From a marine actinobacterium PHSC20C1 (GTDB taxonomy: Bacteria > Actinomycetota > Actinomycetes > Actinomycetales > Microbacteriaceae), in NCBI GenBank assembly GCA_000153145.1, contig CH672415.1:1484767-1548766 (forward strand): a stretch of DNA of 64,000 nt, in the 5' to 3' direction. Of the stretch, positions 17,531 to 28,440 are shown piece after piece. The first letter of the stretch is position 1. Each line of letters opens with the position of its first letter. The notes beneath the pieces are model-generated. The model made no database searches. It was not told the DNA's origin and saw only the letters and a program-made list of their open reading frames with translations. Made by a program: the position numbers and the translations under genes.

Positions 17531-18121
17531 TTAGTTGGAAGCGTTCTCTGCTGAACGGAACGGGAATCCGAGTGCCTTCAAGAGCGCACGGCCTTCTTCG
17601 TTGTTCTTTGCAGTGGTGACGATTGTGATGTCGAAACCACGAACGCGGTCAATCTTGTCCTGATCGATCTCGTGGAACATTGACTGCTCCGTGAGGCCGA
17701 ACGTGTAGTTGCCGTTGCCATCGAACTGCTTGTCCGAAAGGCCACGGAAGTCGCGGATACGCGGAAGTGCTAGCGAGATCAGGCGGTCAAGGAACTCCCA
17801 AGCGCGGTCACCACGGAGGGTGACGTGTGCGCCAATAGGCTGTCCTTCACGGAGCTTGAACTGAGCAATCGACTTGCGAGCACTCGTTACGTACGGCTTC
17901 TGACCGGTGATCGCGGTGAGGTCCTTTACGGCCCCATCGATGATCTTTCCGTCGCGAGCTGCTTCACCAACACCGGTGTTTACGACGACCTTGACGATCC
18001 CCGGAACCTGGTGCGCGTTGGTGAGTCCAAGATCCTTCTTGAGCTGCTCCGCAATTTCAGTGCGGTACTTCTGCTTAAGGCGCGGCTGGATTTTGCCAGC
18101 TGCAGGTGCAGTCGTCGTCAT
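17531..18121 (-). CDS. rplE: 50S ribosomal protein L5
   Basis: 5S rRNA-binding protein of the central protuberance. The 196 residues contain [38 protein letters not shown] and the C-terminal [20 protein letters not shown]. The N-terminus is a few residues longer than in E. coli. Its ATG overlaps the rplX stop by one base. Confidence 0.97.
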   Translation of the reverse strand: MTTTAPAAGKIQPRLKQKYRTEIAEQLKKDLGLTNAHQVPGIVKVVVNTGVGEAARDGKIIDGAVKDLTAITGQKPYVTSARKSIAQFKLREGQPIGAHVTLRGDRAWEFLDRLISLALPRIRDFRGLSDKQFDGNGNYTFGLTEQSMFHEIDQDKIDRVRGFDITIVTTAKNNEEGRALLKALGFPFRSAENASN

Positions 18122-18552
18122 TAGTCTGCGTCCTTCTCGGTTGCCGTCTCGGCATCCTTCGTCGAAGCCTTGGGTTCAGCCTTGGCTGCCTTCGACTTCT
18201 TGGTCTCTACGCGGCGCGACTTCTTGAAGAAGCGCTCGCGCGTGGTCTTTCCACGGTCATCCGTGCCGACGGTGAAGCCAACGCGTGCCGGGAGCTTGGT
18301 CTCGGGGTCAACGAGAGCAATGTTGGACACGTGAATTGGTGCCTCCATTGTCTCGATGCCGCCGGTCTTGGTGCCACGCTGAGTCTGGCCAACCTTGACG
18401 TGCTTGGTGACAAAATTGACACCCTCCACGACGACGCGGTCTTTTCCAGCGATAACGCGGATGACGCGACCCTGCTTGCCACGGCTTCCGCCGCGCTCTT
18501 CGGTCGGGCCGCTGATGACCTGTACGAGGTCACCCTTGCGAATCTTTGCCAT
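18121..18552 (-). CDS. rplX: 50S ribosomal protein L24 with extended C-terminus
   Basis: Assembly initiator of the large subunit. The KOW motif lies in [14 protein letters not shown] and [20 protein letters not shown]. The conserved part ends near residue 108 ([20 protein letters not shown]); about 35 more residues form a Lys/Ala/Glu-rich tail ending TATEKDAD. Total length is 143 residues. The gene is two bases after rplN and overlaps rplE by one base. Confidence 0.95.
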   Translation of the reverse strand: MAKIRKGDLVQVISGPTEERGGSRGKQGRVIRVIAGKDRVVVEGVNFVTKHVKVGQTQRGTKTGGIETMEAPIHVSNIALVDPETKLPARVGFTVGTDDRGKTTRERFFKKSRRVETKKSKAAKAEPKASTKDAETATEKDAD

Positions 18553-18554
18553 AA

Positions 18555-18926
18555 CTACAGCACCTCCGGTGCGAGAGAGATGATCTTCATGAACTTCTTG
18601 TCGCGAAGTTCACGGCCGACCGGTCCGAAGATGCGGGTACCACGGGGGTCTCCACCATCGGACTTGAGGATTACGGCTGCATTCTCATCAAACTTGATGT
18701 AAGAACCGTCTGAACGACGAGTCTGCTTGTTTACGCGAACGATGACGGCCTTGACGACCTCACCCTTCTTGACGTTTCCGCCAGGAATCGCGTCTTTGAC
18801 GGTTGCCACAATGACATCGCCGAGACCTGCGTAGCGGCGACCTGAGCCACCGAGTACGCGAATCGTGAGGAGCTCCTTGGCGCCGGTGTTGTCGGCAACC
18901 TTTACTCGGGATTCCTGCTGAAGCAT
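18555..18926 (-). CDS. rplN: 50S ribosomal protein L14
   Basis: Large-subunit interface protein. The 123-residue sequence is highly conserved: [40 protein letters not shown] and [20 protein letters not shown]. The start overlaps the rpsQ stop (TAATG). It opens the spc set, which continues without a break from the S10 set here. Confidence 0.97.
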   Translation of the reverse strand: MLQQESRVKVADNTGAKELLTIRVLGGSGRRYAGLGDVIVATVKDAIPGGNVKKGEVVKAVIVRVNKQTRRSDGSYIKFDENAAVILKSDGGDPRGTRIFGPVGRELRDKKFMKIISLAPEVL

Positions 18927-19222
18927 TACTTAGCCTTTTCGAGGATCTCGACCAGACGCCAGCGCTTCGTGGCGCTGAGCGGACGGGTCTCGCTGATTAG
19001 AACGGAGTCACCAACGCCGGCCGTGTTGGCCTCGTCGTGAACCTTCACCTTGGAGTTACGGCGAATAACCTTGCCGTACAACGGGTGCTTTACGCGGTCT
19101 TCAACGATGACAACGATGGTCTTATCCATCTTGTCGCTCGTCACCAATCCGCGACGTGTCTTGCGGTACCCACGAGCGACCTCGGCGGTCTCCGCGGTCT
19201 TCTTGTCTTCAACCTTGGCCAT
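18926..19222 (-). CDS. rpsQ: 30S ribosomal protein S17
   Basis: Early-assembling 16S rRNA binding protein with an OB fold. After a charged N-terminal segment (about 18 residues), the core reads [20 protein letters not shown], with [16 protein letters not shown] and [19 protein letters not shown]. Length is 98 residues. It starts two bases after the rpmC stop. Confidence 0.96.
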   Translation of the reverse strand: MAKVEDKKTAETAEVARGYRKTRRGLVTSDKMDKTIVVIVEDRVKHPLYGKVIRRNSKVKVHDEANTAGVGDSVLISETRPLSATKRWRLVEILEKAK

Positions 19223-19224
19223 GA

Positions 19225-19557
19225 CTACGCCTCCTTCGTCTCGTCAGTGGCGTCCGCTGCGGTTTCATCCGCTGCGTCAGCCTTCTTGGTGCTGCGCTTC
19301 TTGGTCTCTTTTGCAGGAGCCTCGATAGCAGCGGGGGTTGCACGGATGCCCAGCTCGCGCTCACGGATAACCGTGTAGATGCGAGCGATGTCGCGCTTTA
19401 CAGCGCGAATACGTCCGTGGCTTTCCAGTTGACCAGTTGCGGCCTGGAAACGAAGGTTGAAGAGTTCTTCCTTCGCCTTCTTCAGCTCGTCAACGAGTCG
19501 TTCGTCTTCAAAAGTGTCTAGCTCGACAGGGGCTAGCTCCTTGGATCCGATCGCCAT
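19225..19557 (-). CDS. rpmC: 50S ribosomal protein L29 with extended C-terminus
   Basis: Exit-tunnel rim protein. The coiled core is recognisable in [20 protein letters not shown] and [20 protein letters not shown]. The core needs about 75 residues; the remaining 35 are an Ala/Thr/Lys/Glu-rich tail ending DATDETKEA, giving 110 residues. It overlaps the rplP stop by one base. Confidence 0.95.
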   Translation of the reverse strand: MAIGSKELAPVELDTFEDERLVDELKKAKEELFNLRFQAATGQLESHGRIRAVKRDIARIYTVIRERELGIRATPAAIEAPAKETKKRSTKKADAADETAADATDETKEA

Positions 19558-19976
19558 TATGCGTCGCCCTCCTCGCGCTTGATGATGCGTGCCTTGAGGG
19601 GCAGCTTGTGAATAGCACGAGTGAGTGCTTCGCGCGCAGTCGTCTCGTCCACACCGCTGAGCTCAAAGAGCACGCGACCTGGCTTGACGTTGGCGACCCA
19701 CCACTCGGGCGAACCCTTACCGGAACCCATGCGGGTTTCAGCGGGCTTTTTGGTGAGCGGGCGGTCGGGGTAGATGTTGATCCACACCTTTCCACCACGC
19801 TTGATGTGACGTGTCATAGCGATACGAGCTGCCTCAATCTGGCGGTTCGTTACGTATGCCGGCGTCAAAGCCTGAATACCGTACTCGCCAAACGACACCG
19901 TGGTTCCACCGGTAGCGTGGCCGCTACGGGAGGGGTGGTGCTGCTTGCGGTACTTGACCTTACGGGGAATCAACAT
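19557..19976 (-). CDS. rplP: 50S ribosomal protein L16
   Basis: Large-subunit protein near the peptidyl-transferase centre and the A-site tRNA. The 139-residue sequence starts [20 protein letters not shown] and contains [20 protein letters not shown] and [20 protein letters not shown]. It is two bases after the rpsC stop and overlaps rpmC by one base. Confidence 0.97.
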   Translation of the reverse strand: MLIPRKVKYRKQHHPSRSGHATGGTTVSFGEYGIQALTPAYVTNRQIEAARIAMTRHIKRGGKVWINIYPDRPLTKKPAETRMGSGKGSPEWWVANVKPGRVLFELSGVDETTAREALTRAIHKLPLKARIIKREEGDA

Positions 19977-19978
19977 TG

Positions 19979-20794
19979 TTATGCCTCAACTCCTGCTGCA
20001 GCCTTAGCGTCTGCCTTAGGGGCTTCTGCCTTGGGTGCGTCAGCTTTCGGTGCGGACGAAGGTCCACCGCCGGTACGGCGGGGACGGTCGCCACCATCGC
20101 GACGCTCTGGGCGCGACGACTTCTGGTTAGCCTGCTCGCGAGCGAGCTCCTTGTTGGTGATGTCGCCCTTGTAGACCCACACCTTGACACCGATGCGACC
20201 GAAAGTGGTCTTGGCCTCGTAGAAGCCGTAGTCGATGTTTGCGCGAAGCGTGTGCAGCGGAACGCGTCCCTCACGGTAGTACTCTGAGCGGCTCATTTCT
20301 GCGCCACCCAAACGACCTGAGACCTGGATGCGGACACCCTTGACGGAACCAACGCGCTGAGCACCCTGAAGTCCCTTACGCATTGCACGACGGAACGCAA
20401 CACGAGCAGCGAGCTGCTCTGCGATTCCCTGTGCAACGAGCTGGGCTTCAGCCTCGGGGTTCTTGACCTCGAGGATGTTGAGCTGAATCTGCTTGCCGGA
20501 AAGCTTTTCGAGCTCTCCACGGATACGCTCTGCTTCGGCGCCGCGGCGACCGATCACAATACCCGGACGGGCGGTGTGAATGTCTACGCGAACGCGGTCA
20601 CGGGTGCGCTCGATTTCAATACGAGCGACGCCTGCGCGGTCGAGGTTCGACTTGAGCAGGTTGCGGATTTTTACGTCCTCTGCAACATAGTCGCTGTAAC
20701 GCTGACCCGGCTTGGTGCTGTCAGAGAACCAGCGCGACACGTGGTCGGTGGTGATTCCCAGACGGAAACCGTAGGGGTTTACCTTCTGTCCCAT
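19979..20794 (-). CDS. rpsC: 30S ribosomal protein S3
   Basis: Head protein of the small subunit lining the mRNA entry channel. It begins [20 protein letters not shown]; the KH domain [20 protein letters not shown] and the C-terminal domain [20 protein letters not shown] are intact. From about residue 220 an Arg/Gly then Ala/Lys/Pro-rich tail ([18 protein letters not shown]) extends it to 271 residues. The start overlaps the rplV stop by one base. Confidence 0.96.
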   Translation of the reverse strand: MGQKVNPYGFRLGITTDHVSRWFSDSTKPGQRYSDYVAEDVKIRNLLKSNLDRAGVARIEIERTRDRVRVDIHTARPGIVIGRRGAEAERIRGELEKLSGKQIQLNILEVKNPEAEAQLVAQGIAEQLAARVAFRRAMRKGLQGAQRVGSVKGVRIQVSGRLGGAEMSRSEYYREGRVPLHTLRANIDYGFYEAKTTFGRIGVKVWVYKGDITNKELAREQANQKSSRPERRDGGDRPRRTGGGPSSAPKADAPKAEAPKADAKAAAGVEA

Positions 20795-21186
20795 TACTTC
20801 TTCCCTGCCTTGTCGGCCTTGGCTTCAACGACGTGGTCTGGCGTGGCCAGTACGACCGTGATGTGGCTAGTGCGCTTCAGGATCTGGAACGCGCGGCCCT
20901 GGGCACGCGGCTGGAACCGCTTCAACGTCGCTCCGTCATCTACAAATGCCTGCGAGATGATCAGATCCTGCTCGTCTAAGAAGCTGTTTGATGCCTCTGC
21001 CTTGACACGTGCGTTAGCGATTGCGGATGCAACCAGCTTGTACACGGGCTCGCTAGCACCCTGAGGTGCGAACTTCAAGATTGCGAGTGCTTCTTGTGCT
21101 TGCTTGCCGCGGATCATGTTGACAACGCGACGAGCCTTCATGGGGGTCACGCGGATGTGACGCACGCGTGCGATCGACTCCACCAT
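20794..21186 (-). CDS. rplV: 50S ribosomal protein L22
   Basis: Its beta-hairpin lines the nascent peptide tunnel. The 130 residues include [40 protein letters not shown] and [17 protein letters not shown]. The tail is short and basic. It is 24 bases after rpsS. Confidence 0.97.
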   Translation of the reverse strand: MVESIARVRHIRVTPMKARRVVNMIRGKQAQEALAILKFAPQGASEPVYKLVASAIANARVKAEASNSFLDEQDLIISQAFVDDGATLKRFQPRAQGRAFQILKRTSHITVVLATPDHVVEAKADKAGKK

Positions 21187-21210
21187 TTCTCTACCTCCTA
21201 CACCACCGCG

Positions 21211-21492
21211 CTAGCGGCGGCGACCCTTCTTGTCGTCCTTCACGTGTCCACGGAAGGTGCGGGTGGGCGAGAACTCGCCGAGCTTGTGCCCAACCATGGT
21301 TTCGGTGATGAACACCGGAATGTGCTTGCGACCATCGTGCACCGCGATCGTGTGACCCAGCATTGCTGGAACGATCATTGAGCGGCGCGACCAGGTCTTG
21401 ATTACGTTCTTGCTCTTGGCTTCGTTCGCCTTGACAACCTTTTGTAGGAGGTGGTCGTCGACGAAGGGGCCCTTCTTCAGACTGCGTGGCAT
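21211..21492 (-). CDS. rpsS: 30S ribosomal protein S19
   Basis: Head protein that binds with S13. The 93 residues start [20 protein letters not shown] and include [20 protein letters not shown] and [17 protein letters not shown], all invariant family blocks. It lies between rplB and rplV, as in nearly all bacteria. Confidence 0.97.
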   Translation of the reverse strand: MPRSLKKGPFVDDHLLQKVVKANEAKSKNVIKTWSRRSMIVPAMLGHTIAVHDGRKHIPVFITETMVGHKLGEFSPTRTFRGHVKDDKKGRRR

Positions 21493-21507
21493 CTTCTGAC
21501 TCTCCTA

Positions 21508-22347
21508 CTACTTGCGCTTCTTGCCGACATTGCGGCGGCGAACGATGAGCTTGTCACTAGGCAGTTTGCGCTTACGAGTGCGCCCCTCTGCCTGGCCCCA
21601 AGGGGAAACGGGGTGACGTCCACCGGACGTCTTACCCTCACCACCACCGTGGGGGTGGTCGACGGGGTTCATGGCGACACCACGCACGGTCGGGCGGACA
21701 CCCTTCCAGCGCATACGGCCGGCCTTACCCCAGTTGATGTTCGACTGCTCGGCATTGCCGACCTCGCCGATCGTTGCGCGGCAACGAACGTCAACGTTGC
21801 GGATTTCACCGGAAGGCAAACGCAACTGCGCGTACGGGCCTTCTTTTGCAACGAGTCGAACAGATGCGCCTGCGGAGCGAGCCATCTTGGCGCCACCACC
21901 GGGGCGAAGTTCGATCATGTGAATGACCGTACCCACGGGGATGTTCTTCATCGGCAGGTTGTTGCCTGGCTTGATGTCAGCACCGGCACCCGACTCGATG
22001 ATGTCGCCCTGCTTGAGCTTGTTCGGCGCAATGATGTAACGCTTGCTGCCATCAACAAAGTGAAGCAGTGCGATACGTGCAGTGCGGTTGGGGTCGTACT
22101 CGATCTCGGCAACGCGGGCATTTACGCCGTCTTTGTCGTTGCGCTTGAAGTCGATTACGCGGTACTGGCGCTTGTGGCCACCACCAACGTGACGGCTCGT
22201 GATGCGACCTGCGTTGTTGCGGCCACCGGTCTTCGGCAGAGGGCGCAGAAGCGACTTCTCTGGCGTCGAGCGAGTGATCTCAGCAAAGTCTGCAACCGAG
22301 GATCCACGGCGACCAGGCGTCGTGGGCTTGTACTTGCGAATAGCCAT
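21508..22347 (-). CDS. rplB: 50S ribosomal protein L2
   Basis: Needed for subunit association and peptidyl-transferase activity. The 279-residue sequence opens [20 protein letters not shown] and includes [20 protein letters not shown] and the functionally key [20 protein letters not shown] with the conserved His. Length and position (rplW-rplB-rpsS) are standard. Confidence 0.98.
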   Translation of the reverse strand: MAIRKYKPTTPGRRGSSVADFAEITRSTPEKSLLRPLPKTGGRNNAGRITSRHVGGGHKRQYRVIDFKRNDKDGVNARVAEIEYDPNRTARIALLHFVDGSKRYIIAPNKLKQGDIIESGAGADIKPGNNLPMKNIPVGTVIHMIELRPGGGAKMARSAGASVRLVAKEGPYAQLRLPSGEIRNVDVRCRATIGEVGNAEQSNINWGKAGRMRWKGVRPTVRGVAMNPVDHPHGGGEGKTSGGRHPVSPWGQAEGRTRKRKLPSDKLIVRRRNVGKKRK

Positions 22348-22364
22348 TAGTTTCTCCTTGGTCC

Positions 22365-22664
22365 CTAGCCGACAGCTGTGAAGATGTCGATGGAACCGGA
22401 CTTGAGCGTGACGATGGCGCGCTTGGTGTCCTTGCGCTTGCCCATACCGAAACGGGTACGACGGGTCTTGCCCGTACGGTTCAACGTGTTGACCGAATCG
22501 ACCTTGACGTTGAAGATCTTCTCGATAGCGAGCTTGATCTCAGTCTTGTTCGCACGGGGGTCTACCTCGAAGGTGTACTTACCCATATCGATCAGGTTGT
22601 AGCTCTTCTCGGAAACCACGGGAGCGATGATGATGTCGCGTGGGTCCTTGTACGTGACGGTCAT
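22365..22664 (-). CDS. rplW: 50S ribosomal protein L23
   Basis: Exit-tunnel protein that docks trigger factor and SRP. The 99 residues include [40 protein letters not shown] and [20 protein letters not shown]. Its start overlaps the rplD stop by four bases (ATGA). Confidence 0.97.
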   Translation of the reverse strand: MTVTYKDPRDIIIAPVVSEKSYNLIDMGKYTFEVDPRANKTEIKLAIEKIFNVKVDSVNTLNRTGKTRRTRFGMGKRKDTKRAIVTLKSGSIDIFTAVG

Positions 22665-23320
22665 GAGCTGACCTCTTCCTTGTTCGAAGACTTGGTGTTG
22701 AAGGCAACGAACGCGTCGAAGGCGCCCTTGCTGAACACGATGTCGTCGCTGACGACGACGTCGTAGGCGTTGAGCTGGTCGAAGGTCAACACGTGAACCG
22801 CGTCGATGTTACGAATGCTCTTGATGCTCGTTGCATCATCACGCTCAAGGACAACAAGAACGTGCTTGCTCGGTGCGATGTTGTTCAGAAGTGCGAGAAC
22901 AGTCTTCGTCGAAGGCTTACCTTCTACAGCGAATGCGTCGATGACGTGAATGCGCTCACCGCGGGCCCGGTCAGACAAGGTACCGCGAAGGGCCGCAGCA
23001 ATCATCTTCTTGGGGGTGCGCTGTGAGTAGTCACGCGGGTGTGGACCGTGAACGATTCCACCACCCTTCATCTGAGGAGCACGGATCGAGCCCTGACGAG
23101 CGCGACCGGTTCCCTTCTGCTTGAACGGCTTGCGACCTGAACCCGAAACTTCACCGCGACGCAGGGTGTTGTGGGTACCCTGACGTGCTGCTGCGCGCTG
23201 AGCGACTACAACCTGGTGGATGAGGGGAACGTTGGTCTGCACGTCGAAGATTTCGGCGGGAAGTTCAACAGAGTCGACCTTCTTGCCTTTGGCGTCGAGG
23301 ACGTCGATGGAGGTAGCCAT
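22661..23320 (-). CDS. rplD: 50S ribosomal protein L4
   Basis: Tunnel protein; in enterobacteria it is also the autogenous regulator of the S10 operon, which cannot be assumed here. The 219 residues include TRGEVSG-like [40 protein letters not shown] and [19 protein letters not shown]. It follows rplC by five bases. Confidence 0.96.
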   Translation of the reverse strand: MATSIDVLDAKGKKVDSVELPAEIFDVQTNVPLIHQVVVAQRAAARQGTHNTLRRGEVSGSGRKPFKQKGTGRARQGSIRAPQMKGGGIVHGPHPRDYSQRTPKKMIAAALRGTLSDRARGERIHVIDAFAVEGKPSTKTVLALLNNIAPSKHVLVVLERDDATSIKSIRNIDAVHVLTFDQLNAYDVVVSDDIVFSKGAFDAFVAFNTKSSNKEEVSS

Positions 23321-23325
23321 GTGTA

Positions 23326-23976
23326 CTACGCCCCCTTCACTGCGTTGCGGACGAAGACGATGCGACCGCGAGCTCCGGGAACGGCGCCCTTGATGAGCAC
23401 GAGTCCCTTCTCAAGGTCGATCGCGTGGACGGCGAGGTTCATGACCGTTACACGGTCACCACCCATACGACCGGCCATGCGCATGCCCTTGAAGACACGG
23501 CTGGGGGTCGACGAGGCTCCAATGGAACCAGGCTTACGGTGGTTTCGGTGCGAACCGTGGCTCGCGGAAACACCCTTGAAGTTGTGTCGCTTCATAACAC
23601 CAGCGAAACCCTTACCCTTGCTCGTGCCGACGACGTCGACCTTTGAGCCTGGGGTGAAGATGTCGACCGCGAGCTCTTGGCCAACGGTGTAATCCGCTGC
23701 GTCAGAGGTGCGAATCTCGGTGATGTGACGGCGAGGCGTAACGCCTGCCTTGTCGAAGTGACCGGTGAGCGGCTTGTTGACCTTACGAGGGTCAATCTGG
23801 CCGTATGCAATCTGCACGGCGCTGTATCCATCAACCTCGGGGGTACGCAATTGCGTAACTACGTTCGGTGTGATTTCGACAACGGTCACCGGAACGAGCT
23901 TGTTGTTCTCATCCCAGACCTGAGTCATGCCGAGCTTCTTGCCCAGCAGTCCCTTAGTCGTCTTTGTTATAGACAT
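23326..23976 (-). CDS. rplC: 50S ribosomal protein L3
   Basis: Assembly initiator close to the peptidyl-transferase centre. The 216-residue sequence has [20 protein letters not shown], the conserved [19 protein letters not shown] and [20 protein letters not shown] loops and [17 protein letters not shown]. It is second in the S10 operon, 39 bases after rpsJ. Confidence 0.97.
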   Translation of the reverse strand: MSITKTTKGLLGKKLGMTQVWDENNKLVPVTVVEITPNVVTQLRTPEVDGYSAVQIAYGQIDPRKVNKPLTGHFDKAGVTPRRHITEIRTSDAADYTVGQELAVDIFTPGSKVDVVGTSKGKGFAGVMKRHNFKGVSASHGSHRNHRKPGSIGASSTPSRVFKGMRMAGRMGGDRVTVMNLAVHAIDLEKGLVLIKGAVPGARGRIVFVRNAVKGA

Positions 23977-24015
23977 TATTTTCCTTATCGGCTCAGTCGC
24001 TCAATACCGCGCGAG

Positions 24016-24324
24016 CTAAAGCTTGATCTCGATGTTGACGTCGGCCGGCAGGTCGAGACGCATAAGCGAATCCACAGCCTTAGGCGTCGGGTCGATGATG
24101 TCGATGAGCCGCTTGTGGGTGCGCTTCTCGAAGTGCTCGCGGCTGTCCTTGTACTTGTGGGGAGAGCGGATAACCGCAATCACGTTCTTCTCGGTGGGCA
24201 GCGGCACTGGGCCTACTACCGTGGCACCCGCGCGGGTAACCGTGTCAACAATTTTGCGTGCCGACGAGTCGATGACCTCGTGGTCGTACGACTTAAGTCG
24301 AATGCGGATCTTCTGTCCCGCCAT
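24016..24324 (-). CDS. rpsJ: 30S ribosomal protein S10
   Basis: Head protein that also serves in transcription antitermination as NusE. The 102 residues run from [20 protein letters not shown] to the C-terminal [15 protein letters not shown] and include [20 protein letters not shown]. The ATG at 24324, with GGGAAGAG upstream, was chosen over an in-frame ATG 24 codons earlier that adds no conserved sequence. It is the first gene of the S10-spc transcription unit. Confidence 0.97.
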   Translation of the reverse strand: MAGQKIRIRLKSYDHEVIDSSARKIVDTVTRAGATVVGPVPLPTEKNVIAVIRSPHKYKDSREHFEKRTHKRLIDIIDPTPKAVDSLMRLDLPADVNIEIKL

Positions 24325-24764
24325 GACTGGCTCTCTTCCCTTAGTACTTTGGCTGCACTGCGTGCACCTGGGCTGTTCGCCACTGAGTGTTGCCACCCGG
24401 AGACGCTCAGCACTTCTGCTTTCGCACCACTATTTATCTGTCAAGTTCTTGCTGTCACTGCTTTTACAACCAACTCGCGAAGCCGCAAGGAGAATGTGCA
24501 GGCGAGCCTGTACAAACTTTTCCCGCATCAACGCCTTTTGCAAGACGCTGTTCCTTTTCAAGAAGCTGTGGGGAGTTGGTTAAGCTTGGTTCTGCTCCCC
24601 GCGGCCTAGCTACAACACACTGTGTGAGACACACGTTGTGGAACTATGCACTGCCTGGGAGTGATTCGCACACACGAGGTGGCGAAGTGTTGAACTAGAA
24701 GAGTCTGTCACATCCGGGCATTTGCTGCAACCCGGGCGTGTCGGAATTTGGGGCCTCGTTGACG
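24325..24764 (-). promoter_or_regulatory. Leader and promoter region of the S10 operon (440 bases, no gene)
   Basis: No credible gene lies here. On the minus strand a weak promoter candidate is GTGACA (24458-24453), 16-base spacer, TAAATA (24436-24431), about 107 bases before rpsJ; a perfect TTGACA at 24444-24439 has no -10 at proper distance. A CA/GT-rich imperfect hairpin near 24611-24642 (outer ACAAC/GTTGT) and a short CCGGG/CCCGG stem at 24714-24735 could end transcription coming from hutI. No L4-leader-like fold could be assigned by eye. Confidence 0.35.
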
Positions 24765-25943
24765 CTAGGCCTTCACCCTGTCTCGGACGCCATCCACAAA
24801 CACACTATTAACCAAGGGAACACCCGGACGGTACGCCAAATGGCGGTAGTGCGGAGCATCCAGAATCTGAGCGTTTGCACGGGCACCGAGGCGCAAGTGC
24901 CCCACGTCGTCGAGGCGGAGCGAACGGGCTCCCCCCAGAGTTGCCGCCGTCACCGCTTCTTGAGTCGTCATCCCCATGTCGCGCACCGCTAGCGCGATAC
25001 AGAAAGGAATGGATGAGGTGAAACTTGACCCAGGATTGCAATCGCTGGCGAGCGAAACAGTTACACCCGCATCGATCAGTCGCCTGGCATCCACAAACGG
25101 ATGTTTTGTAGAAAATTCCACTCCGGGAAGCAACCCAGCGACGGTGCTGCTGCCGGCGAGCGCATCCACGTCAGCGTCGGTGAGATAAGTGCAATGGTCG
25201 ACACTTGCGGCCTCGAGCTCAACCGCGAGCTGCACAGCACCAGACTCGCCGAGCTGCGCACCATGCAAGCGAGCCCCCAAGCCACGAGCAATGCCAGCTC
25301 CAATAATGGCGCGCGTCTCCTCCTCAGTGAAAGCACCGCTGTCGCAAAACACGTCGATCCATCGAGCGTGAGGAGCGCACGCGTCGAGCATGTCCCCCAT
25401 GACCAAGCTCACATAGCCAGCGCGGTCGTCAGCATATTCAGCTGGCACAACGTGAGCTCCCAAGAATGTTGTCTCGGTAGTCAGCGTGGAAGCCAACCGG
25501 AGCATGCGTGCTTCGTCGTCCACGCTTAAGCCGTAGCCGCTCTTGATCTCGACAGTGGTGGTTCCCTGGCGGCGCATCTCAGCAACCAACGCGGTGGCGT
25601 TAGTCAATAGCTGCTCGTCACTCGCCTCTCGGGAAAGCGCGACAGTGCGACGGATTCCGCCGGCCTCATAGCGGCGCCCCGCCATCCGCGCTTCAAACTC
25701 CTCAGAGCGATCCCCAGCGAAGAGCACGTGACTATGACTATCGACGAAGCCCGGCAGTACACAACCGCCCTCGGCATCGACCCGGATATCTGCAGTTGGA
25801 GCATCCGCCGAAGCACCCCACCACGCGACTCGACCATTCTCGAAAACGACAGCAGCGTCGCTCAGCTCTGGTCGCTCTTCGTCGTGCGTCAGCAAGAGTG
25901 CGATGTTGTCGATCACCGTGCTGGCCGCCGCCGCGCTAGTCAT
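24765..25943 (-). CDS. hutI: Imidazolonepropionase
   Basis: Third step of histidine degradation: hydrolyses imidazolone propionate to formimidoyl-glutamate. The 392-residue amidohydrolase has the metal-binding [13 protein letters not shown], the EIKSGYGL and [10 protein letters not shown] motifs and [15 protein letters not shown] near the end. The ATG at 25943 overlaps the hutG stop (ATGA), which is preferred to a longer in-frame start 12 codons upstream. It is the last gene of hutHUGI. Confidence 0.94.
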   Translation of the reverse strand: MTSAAAASTVIDNIALLLTHDEERPELSDAAVVFENGRVAWWGASADAPTADIRVDAEGGCVLPGFVDSHSHVLFAGDRSEEFEARMAGRRYEAGGIRRTVALSREASDEQLLTNATALVAEMRRQGTTTVEIKSGYGLSVDDEARMLRLASTLTTETTFLGAHVVPAEYADDRAGYVSLVMGDMLDACAPHARWIDVFCDSGAFTEEETRAIIGAGIARGLGARLHGAQLGESGAVQLAVELEAASVDHCTYLTDADVDALAGSSTVAGLLPGVEFSTKHPFVDARRLIDAGVTVSLASDCNPGSSFTSSIPFCIALAVRDMGMTTQEAVTAATLGGARSLRLDDVGHLRLGARANAQILDAPHYRHLAYRPGVPLVNSVFVDGVRDRVKA

Positions 25944-26797
25944 CGCCGTGCAGCCCCTGAGATTGCTTCGAGCACGCACAGTGCAACGAGTCGAACAGTG
26001 CGCTCATCTGCCGAGTCCGCTGCCACATCTACCTCGACAAGATCAATTGATGACACTGATGGATGCGCGGCCGCGAGTCGAGCGGCGGTCCGTAATTCGA
26101 TCGCCGAGATTCCGCCGGGAACCGACGCAGGACAACCGGGAGCTACCGAACGATCGCAAACATCCACATCAAGGTCGACGTGGATCGGTCCGCCAGCGGC
26201 ACCAGCGATCTCAAGCGCCTGCGCCATCACGTCGTCCATCGACCGCACTCGAAGCTCTTCGCGCGTGATGATCGTGACTCCGGCCTCGAGGGCACGCGCT
26301 GTATAGGCAAGCGAGTTTGTGAGCGGTTCAATCCCGATCTGTACGACGCGGTGCCCGTCGAGGCCGGCCTCGAGCAAGCGCCTCACAGGAGAACCGTTGC
26401 TCGTTCCATCCCGCAAATCGTGGTGGGCGTCGAGCGTGATGAGCCCTGCAGTATCAATTGCAGTACCCCAGCGACCCAGCGCTGTTGGCACGGTCGCTGC
26501 ATTGTCCCCGCCAAGCGCGATGACCAATTCCGCGCGCACTGCAGCAACCGCTTCAATCGCACCCTGCTCGTTGAGGTCAGGCTCGCGCACATTGCCTGCA
26601 TCAACAATCCGCAAATCACTGAGTGCCGCATAACGCCTCAGCGCCTCACGAACCGCGTTAGGAGTCTCGTGCGCTTGAGTCGGTGAAAGCGAAGTTCGTG
26701 ACGTCGGCATACCAATCAGCGCGACATCCGCCCACTCATCGTTAACGGGTGAAGCCCAGTCGCCAGCGCGCGGCCATAGTGGATCAGAGTTCAGCAT
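25940..26797 (-). CDS. hutG: Formimidoylglutamase-type ureohydrolase
   Basis: Ureohydrolase-fold enzyme expected to hydrolyse formimidoyl-glutamate to glutamate and formamide. In 285 residues the metal motifs are GGDN (96-99), DAHHD (Asp123, His125, Asp127) and DLDVDVCD (Asp210, Asp212). The first is normally GGDH: a metal-ligand His is replaced by Asn99. The ATG at 26797 has GGAAGG five bases upstream; a GTG two codons earlier lies inside that site. It overlaps hutU by 14 bases and hutI by four. Substrate assignment rests on the hut context. Confidence 0.82.
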   Translation of the reverse strand: MLNSDPLWPRAGDWASPVNDEWADVALIGMPTSRTSLSPTQAHETPNAVREALRRYAALSDLRIVDAGNVREPDLNEQGAIEAVAAVRAELVIALGGDNAATVPTALGRWGTAIDTAGLITLDAHHDLRDGTSNGSPVRRLLEAGLDGHRVVQIGIEPLTNSLAYTARALEAGVTIITREELRVRSMDDVMAQALEIAGAAGGPIHVDLDVDVCDRSVAPGCPASVPGGISAIELRTAARLAAAHPSVSSIDLVEVDVAADSADERTVRLVALCVLEAISGAARR

Positions 26798-28433
26798 TGT
26801 CACCTTCCGTCATTGGGATGCGTACGCCGAGATTGTCAGCGACGGCGATGGCCTCATCGTAGCCAGCATCCACGTGACGAATTACTCCCATGCCGGGATC
26901 GTTCGTGAGAACCCGCTCAAGCTTTTGCGCTGCGAGCTCGGTGCCGTCAGCAACCGTGACTTGCCCGGCATGAATTGAGCGCCCGATTCCCACACCGCCA
27001 CCGTGATGAATCGAAACCCAGGTCGCCCCAGATGAAGTATTCACGAGCGCATTCAGCAGTGGCCAGTCTGCGATCGCATCAGAGCCGTCCTTCATCGCTT
27101 CCGTCTCGCGATACGGCGACGCGACTGACCCGCTGTCGAGGTGATCGCGGCCGATCGCTAGTGGAGCGGCAAGTTCGCCAGACGCGACCATCTCATTGAA
27201 CATGAGCCCTGCCTTGTCACGCTCACCGTACCCGAGCCAACAAATGCGGGCTGGAAGGCCCTGGAAGTGCACGCGTTCACCAGCAAGCTTGATCCATCGC
27301 GCCAGCGACTCATTCTCAGGGAAGAGCTTGAGGATCGCCTTGTCAGTCTTATGGATGTCGCTCTCTTCACCGCTCAGAGCTGCCCAGCGGAACGGGCCTT
27401 TCCCCTCGGCAAACAGCGGACGGATGTACGCGGGAACGAACCCCGGGAATGCGAAAGCGTCAGCAAAACCTGCAGCGAGCGCTTCGGTACGCAGGTTGTT
27501 TCCGTAGTCGAAGACTTCAGCACCGTGGCGTTGAAACCCGACCATGCCTTCAACGTGGATGGCCATCGACTCTCGTGAGCGCTGCGCGAAGCCAGGATCA
27601 CGGCGAGCGTTCTCCCAATCATCGAAGTCGACCCCCAGCGGAAGGTAGGCCAGCGGGTCGTGCGCGCTCGTCTGGTCAGTAACGATGTCGATGGGCGCAC
27701 CCATCGCGAGAAGCTCTGGAACGGCTGCAGCCGCATTCGCAAGCACACCGATCGATAATGGTTTCTTCGCGTCGCGGGCGGCAACCGCCAACTCGACCGC
27801 GTGGGCGAGTGACTTCGCTTCGACATCCAAGTAGCCGTGGTCGATCCGGCGGGTGATGCGGCTCTGATCAACATCGATACAGATGGCAACTCCGTCGTTC
27901 ATGGTTACGGCGAGAGGTTGTGCTCCACCCATGCCTCCCAGGCCCGCCGTGAGAGTTATCGTGCCCGCAAGTGTTCCCCCGAAACGTTTCGCCGCGACTG
28001 CAGCAAAGGTTTCATAGGTGCCCTGCAGGATGCCTTGAGTGCCAATGTAGATCCATGATCCGGCCGTCATTTGGCCGTACATCGTGAGGCCGAGTTGCTC
28101 GAGACGTCGGAACTCATCCCAGTTCGCCCAGTCGCCGACCAGATTGGAGTTTGCGAGCAGTACGCGTGGTGCCCATTCGTGAGTCTGCATGACGCCGACC
28201 GGCTTGCCGGACTGAACGAGAAGCGTCTCGTCACCCTTAAGCGTCGTGAGTGAACGAACGATGGCGTGGTAGCTCGGCCAGTCACGAGCAGCTTTACCTG
28301 TGCCGCCGTAGACAACGAGATCCTCTGGATGCTCAGCGACTTCGGGATCAAGGTTGTTTTGCAGCATGCGCAGCGCACCTTCTTGCTGCCAGCCAAGCGT
28401 GTTGAGGGTACTTCCTCGGTGTGCGGTAATCAT
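26784..28433 (-). CDS. hutU: Urocanate hydratase
   Basis: Second step of histidine degradation: adds water to urocanate using tightly bound NAD. The 549-residue protein starts [20 protein letters not shown] and carries [40 protein letters not shown] and [20 protein letters not shown], all urocanase hallmarks. The ATG at 28433 was chosen because AGGAG stands four bases before it; ATG 28436 is adjacent. It begins eight bases after the hutH stop. Confidence 0.96.
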   Translation of the reverse strand: MITAHRGSTLNTLGWQQEGALRMLQNNLDPEVAEHPEDLVVYGGTGKAARDWPSYHAIVRSLTTLKGDETLLVQSGKPVGVMQTHEWAPRVLLANSNLVGDWANWDEFRRLEQLGLTMYGQMTAGSWIYIGTQGILQGTYETFAAVAAKRFGGTLAGTITLTAGLGGMGGAQPLAVTMNDGVAICIDVDQSRITRRIDHGYLDVEAKSLAHAVELAVAARDAKKPLSIGVLANAAAAVPELLAMGAPIDIVTDQTSAHDPLAYLPLGVDFDDWENARRDPGFAQRSRESMAIHVEGMVGFQRHGAEVFDYGNNLRTEALAAGFADAFAFPGFVPAYIRPLFAEGKGPFRWAALSGEESDIHKTDKAILKLFPENESLARWIKLAGERVHFQGLPARICWLGYGERDKAGLMFNEMVASGELAAPLAIGRDHLDSGSVASPYRETEAMKDGSDAIADWPLLNALVNTSSGATWVSIHHGGGVGIGRSIHAGQVTVADGTELAAQKLERVLTNDPGMGVIRHVDAGYDEAIAVADNLGVRIPMTEGDNAEL

Positions 28434-28440
28434 CATGCTC

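Noticed and set aside
24325-24764. An L4-type leader or other riboswitch before rpsJ
   Set aside because: Only weak, scattered stems were found, and none matches a known ribosomal leader well enough to name.
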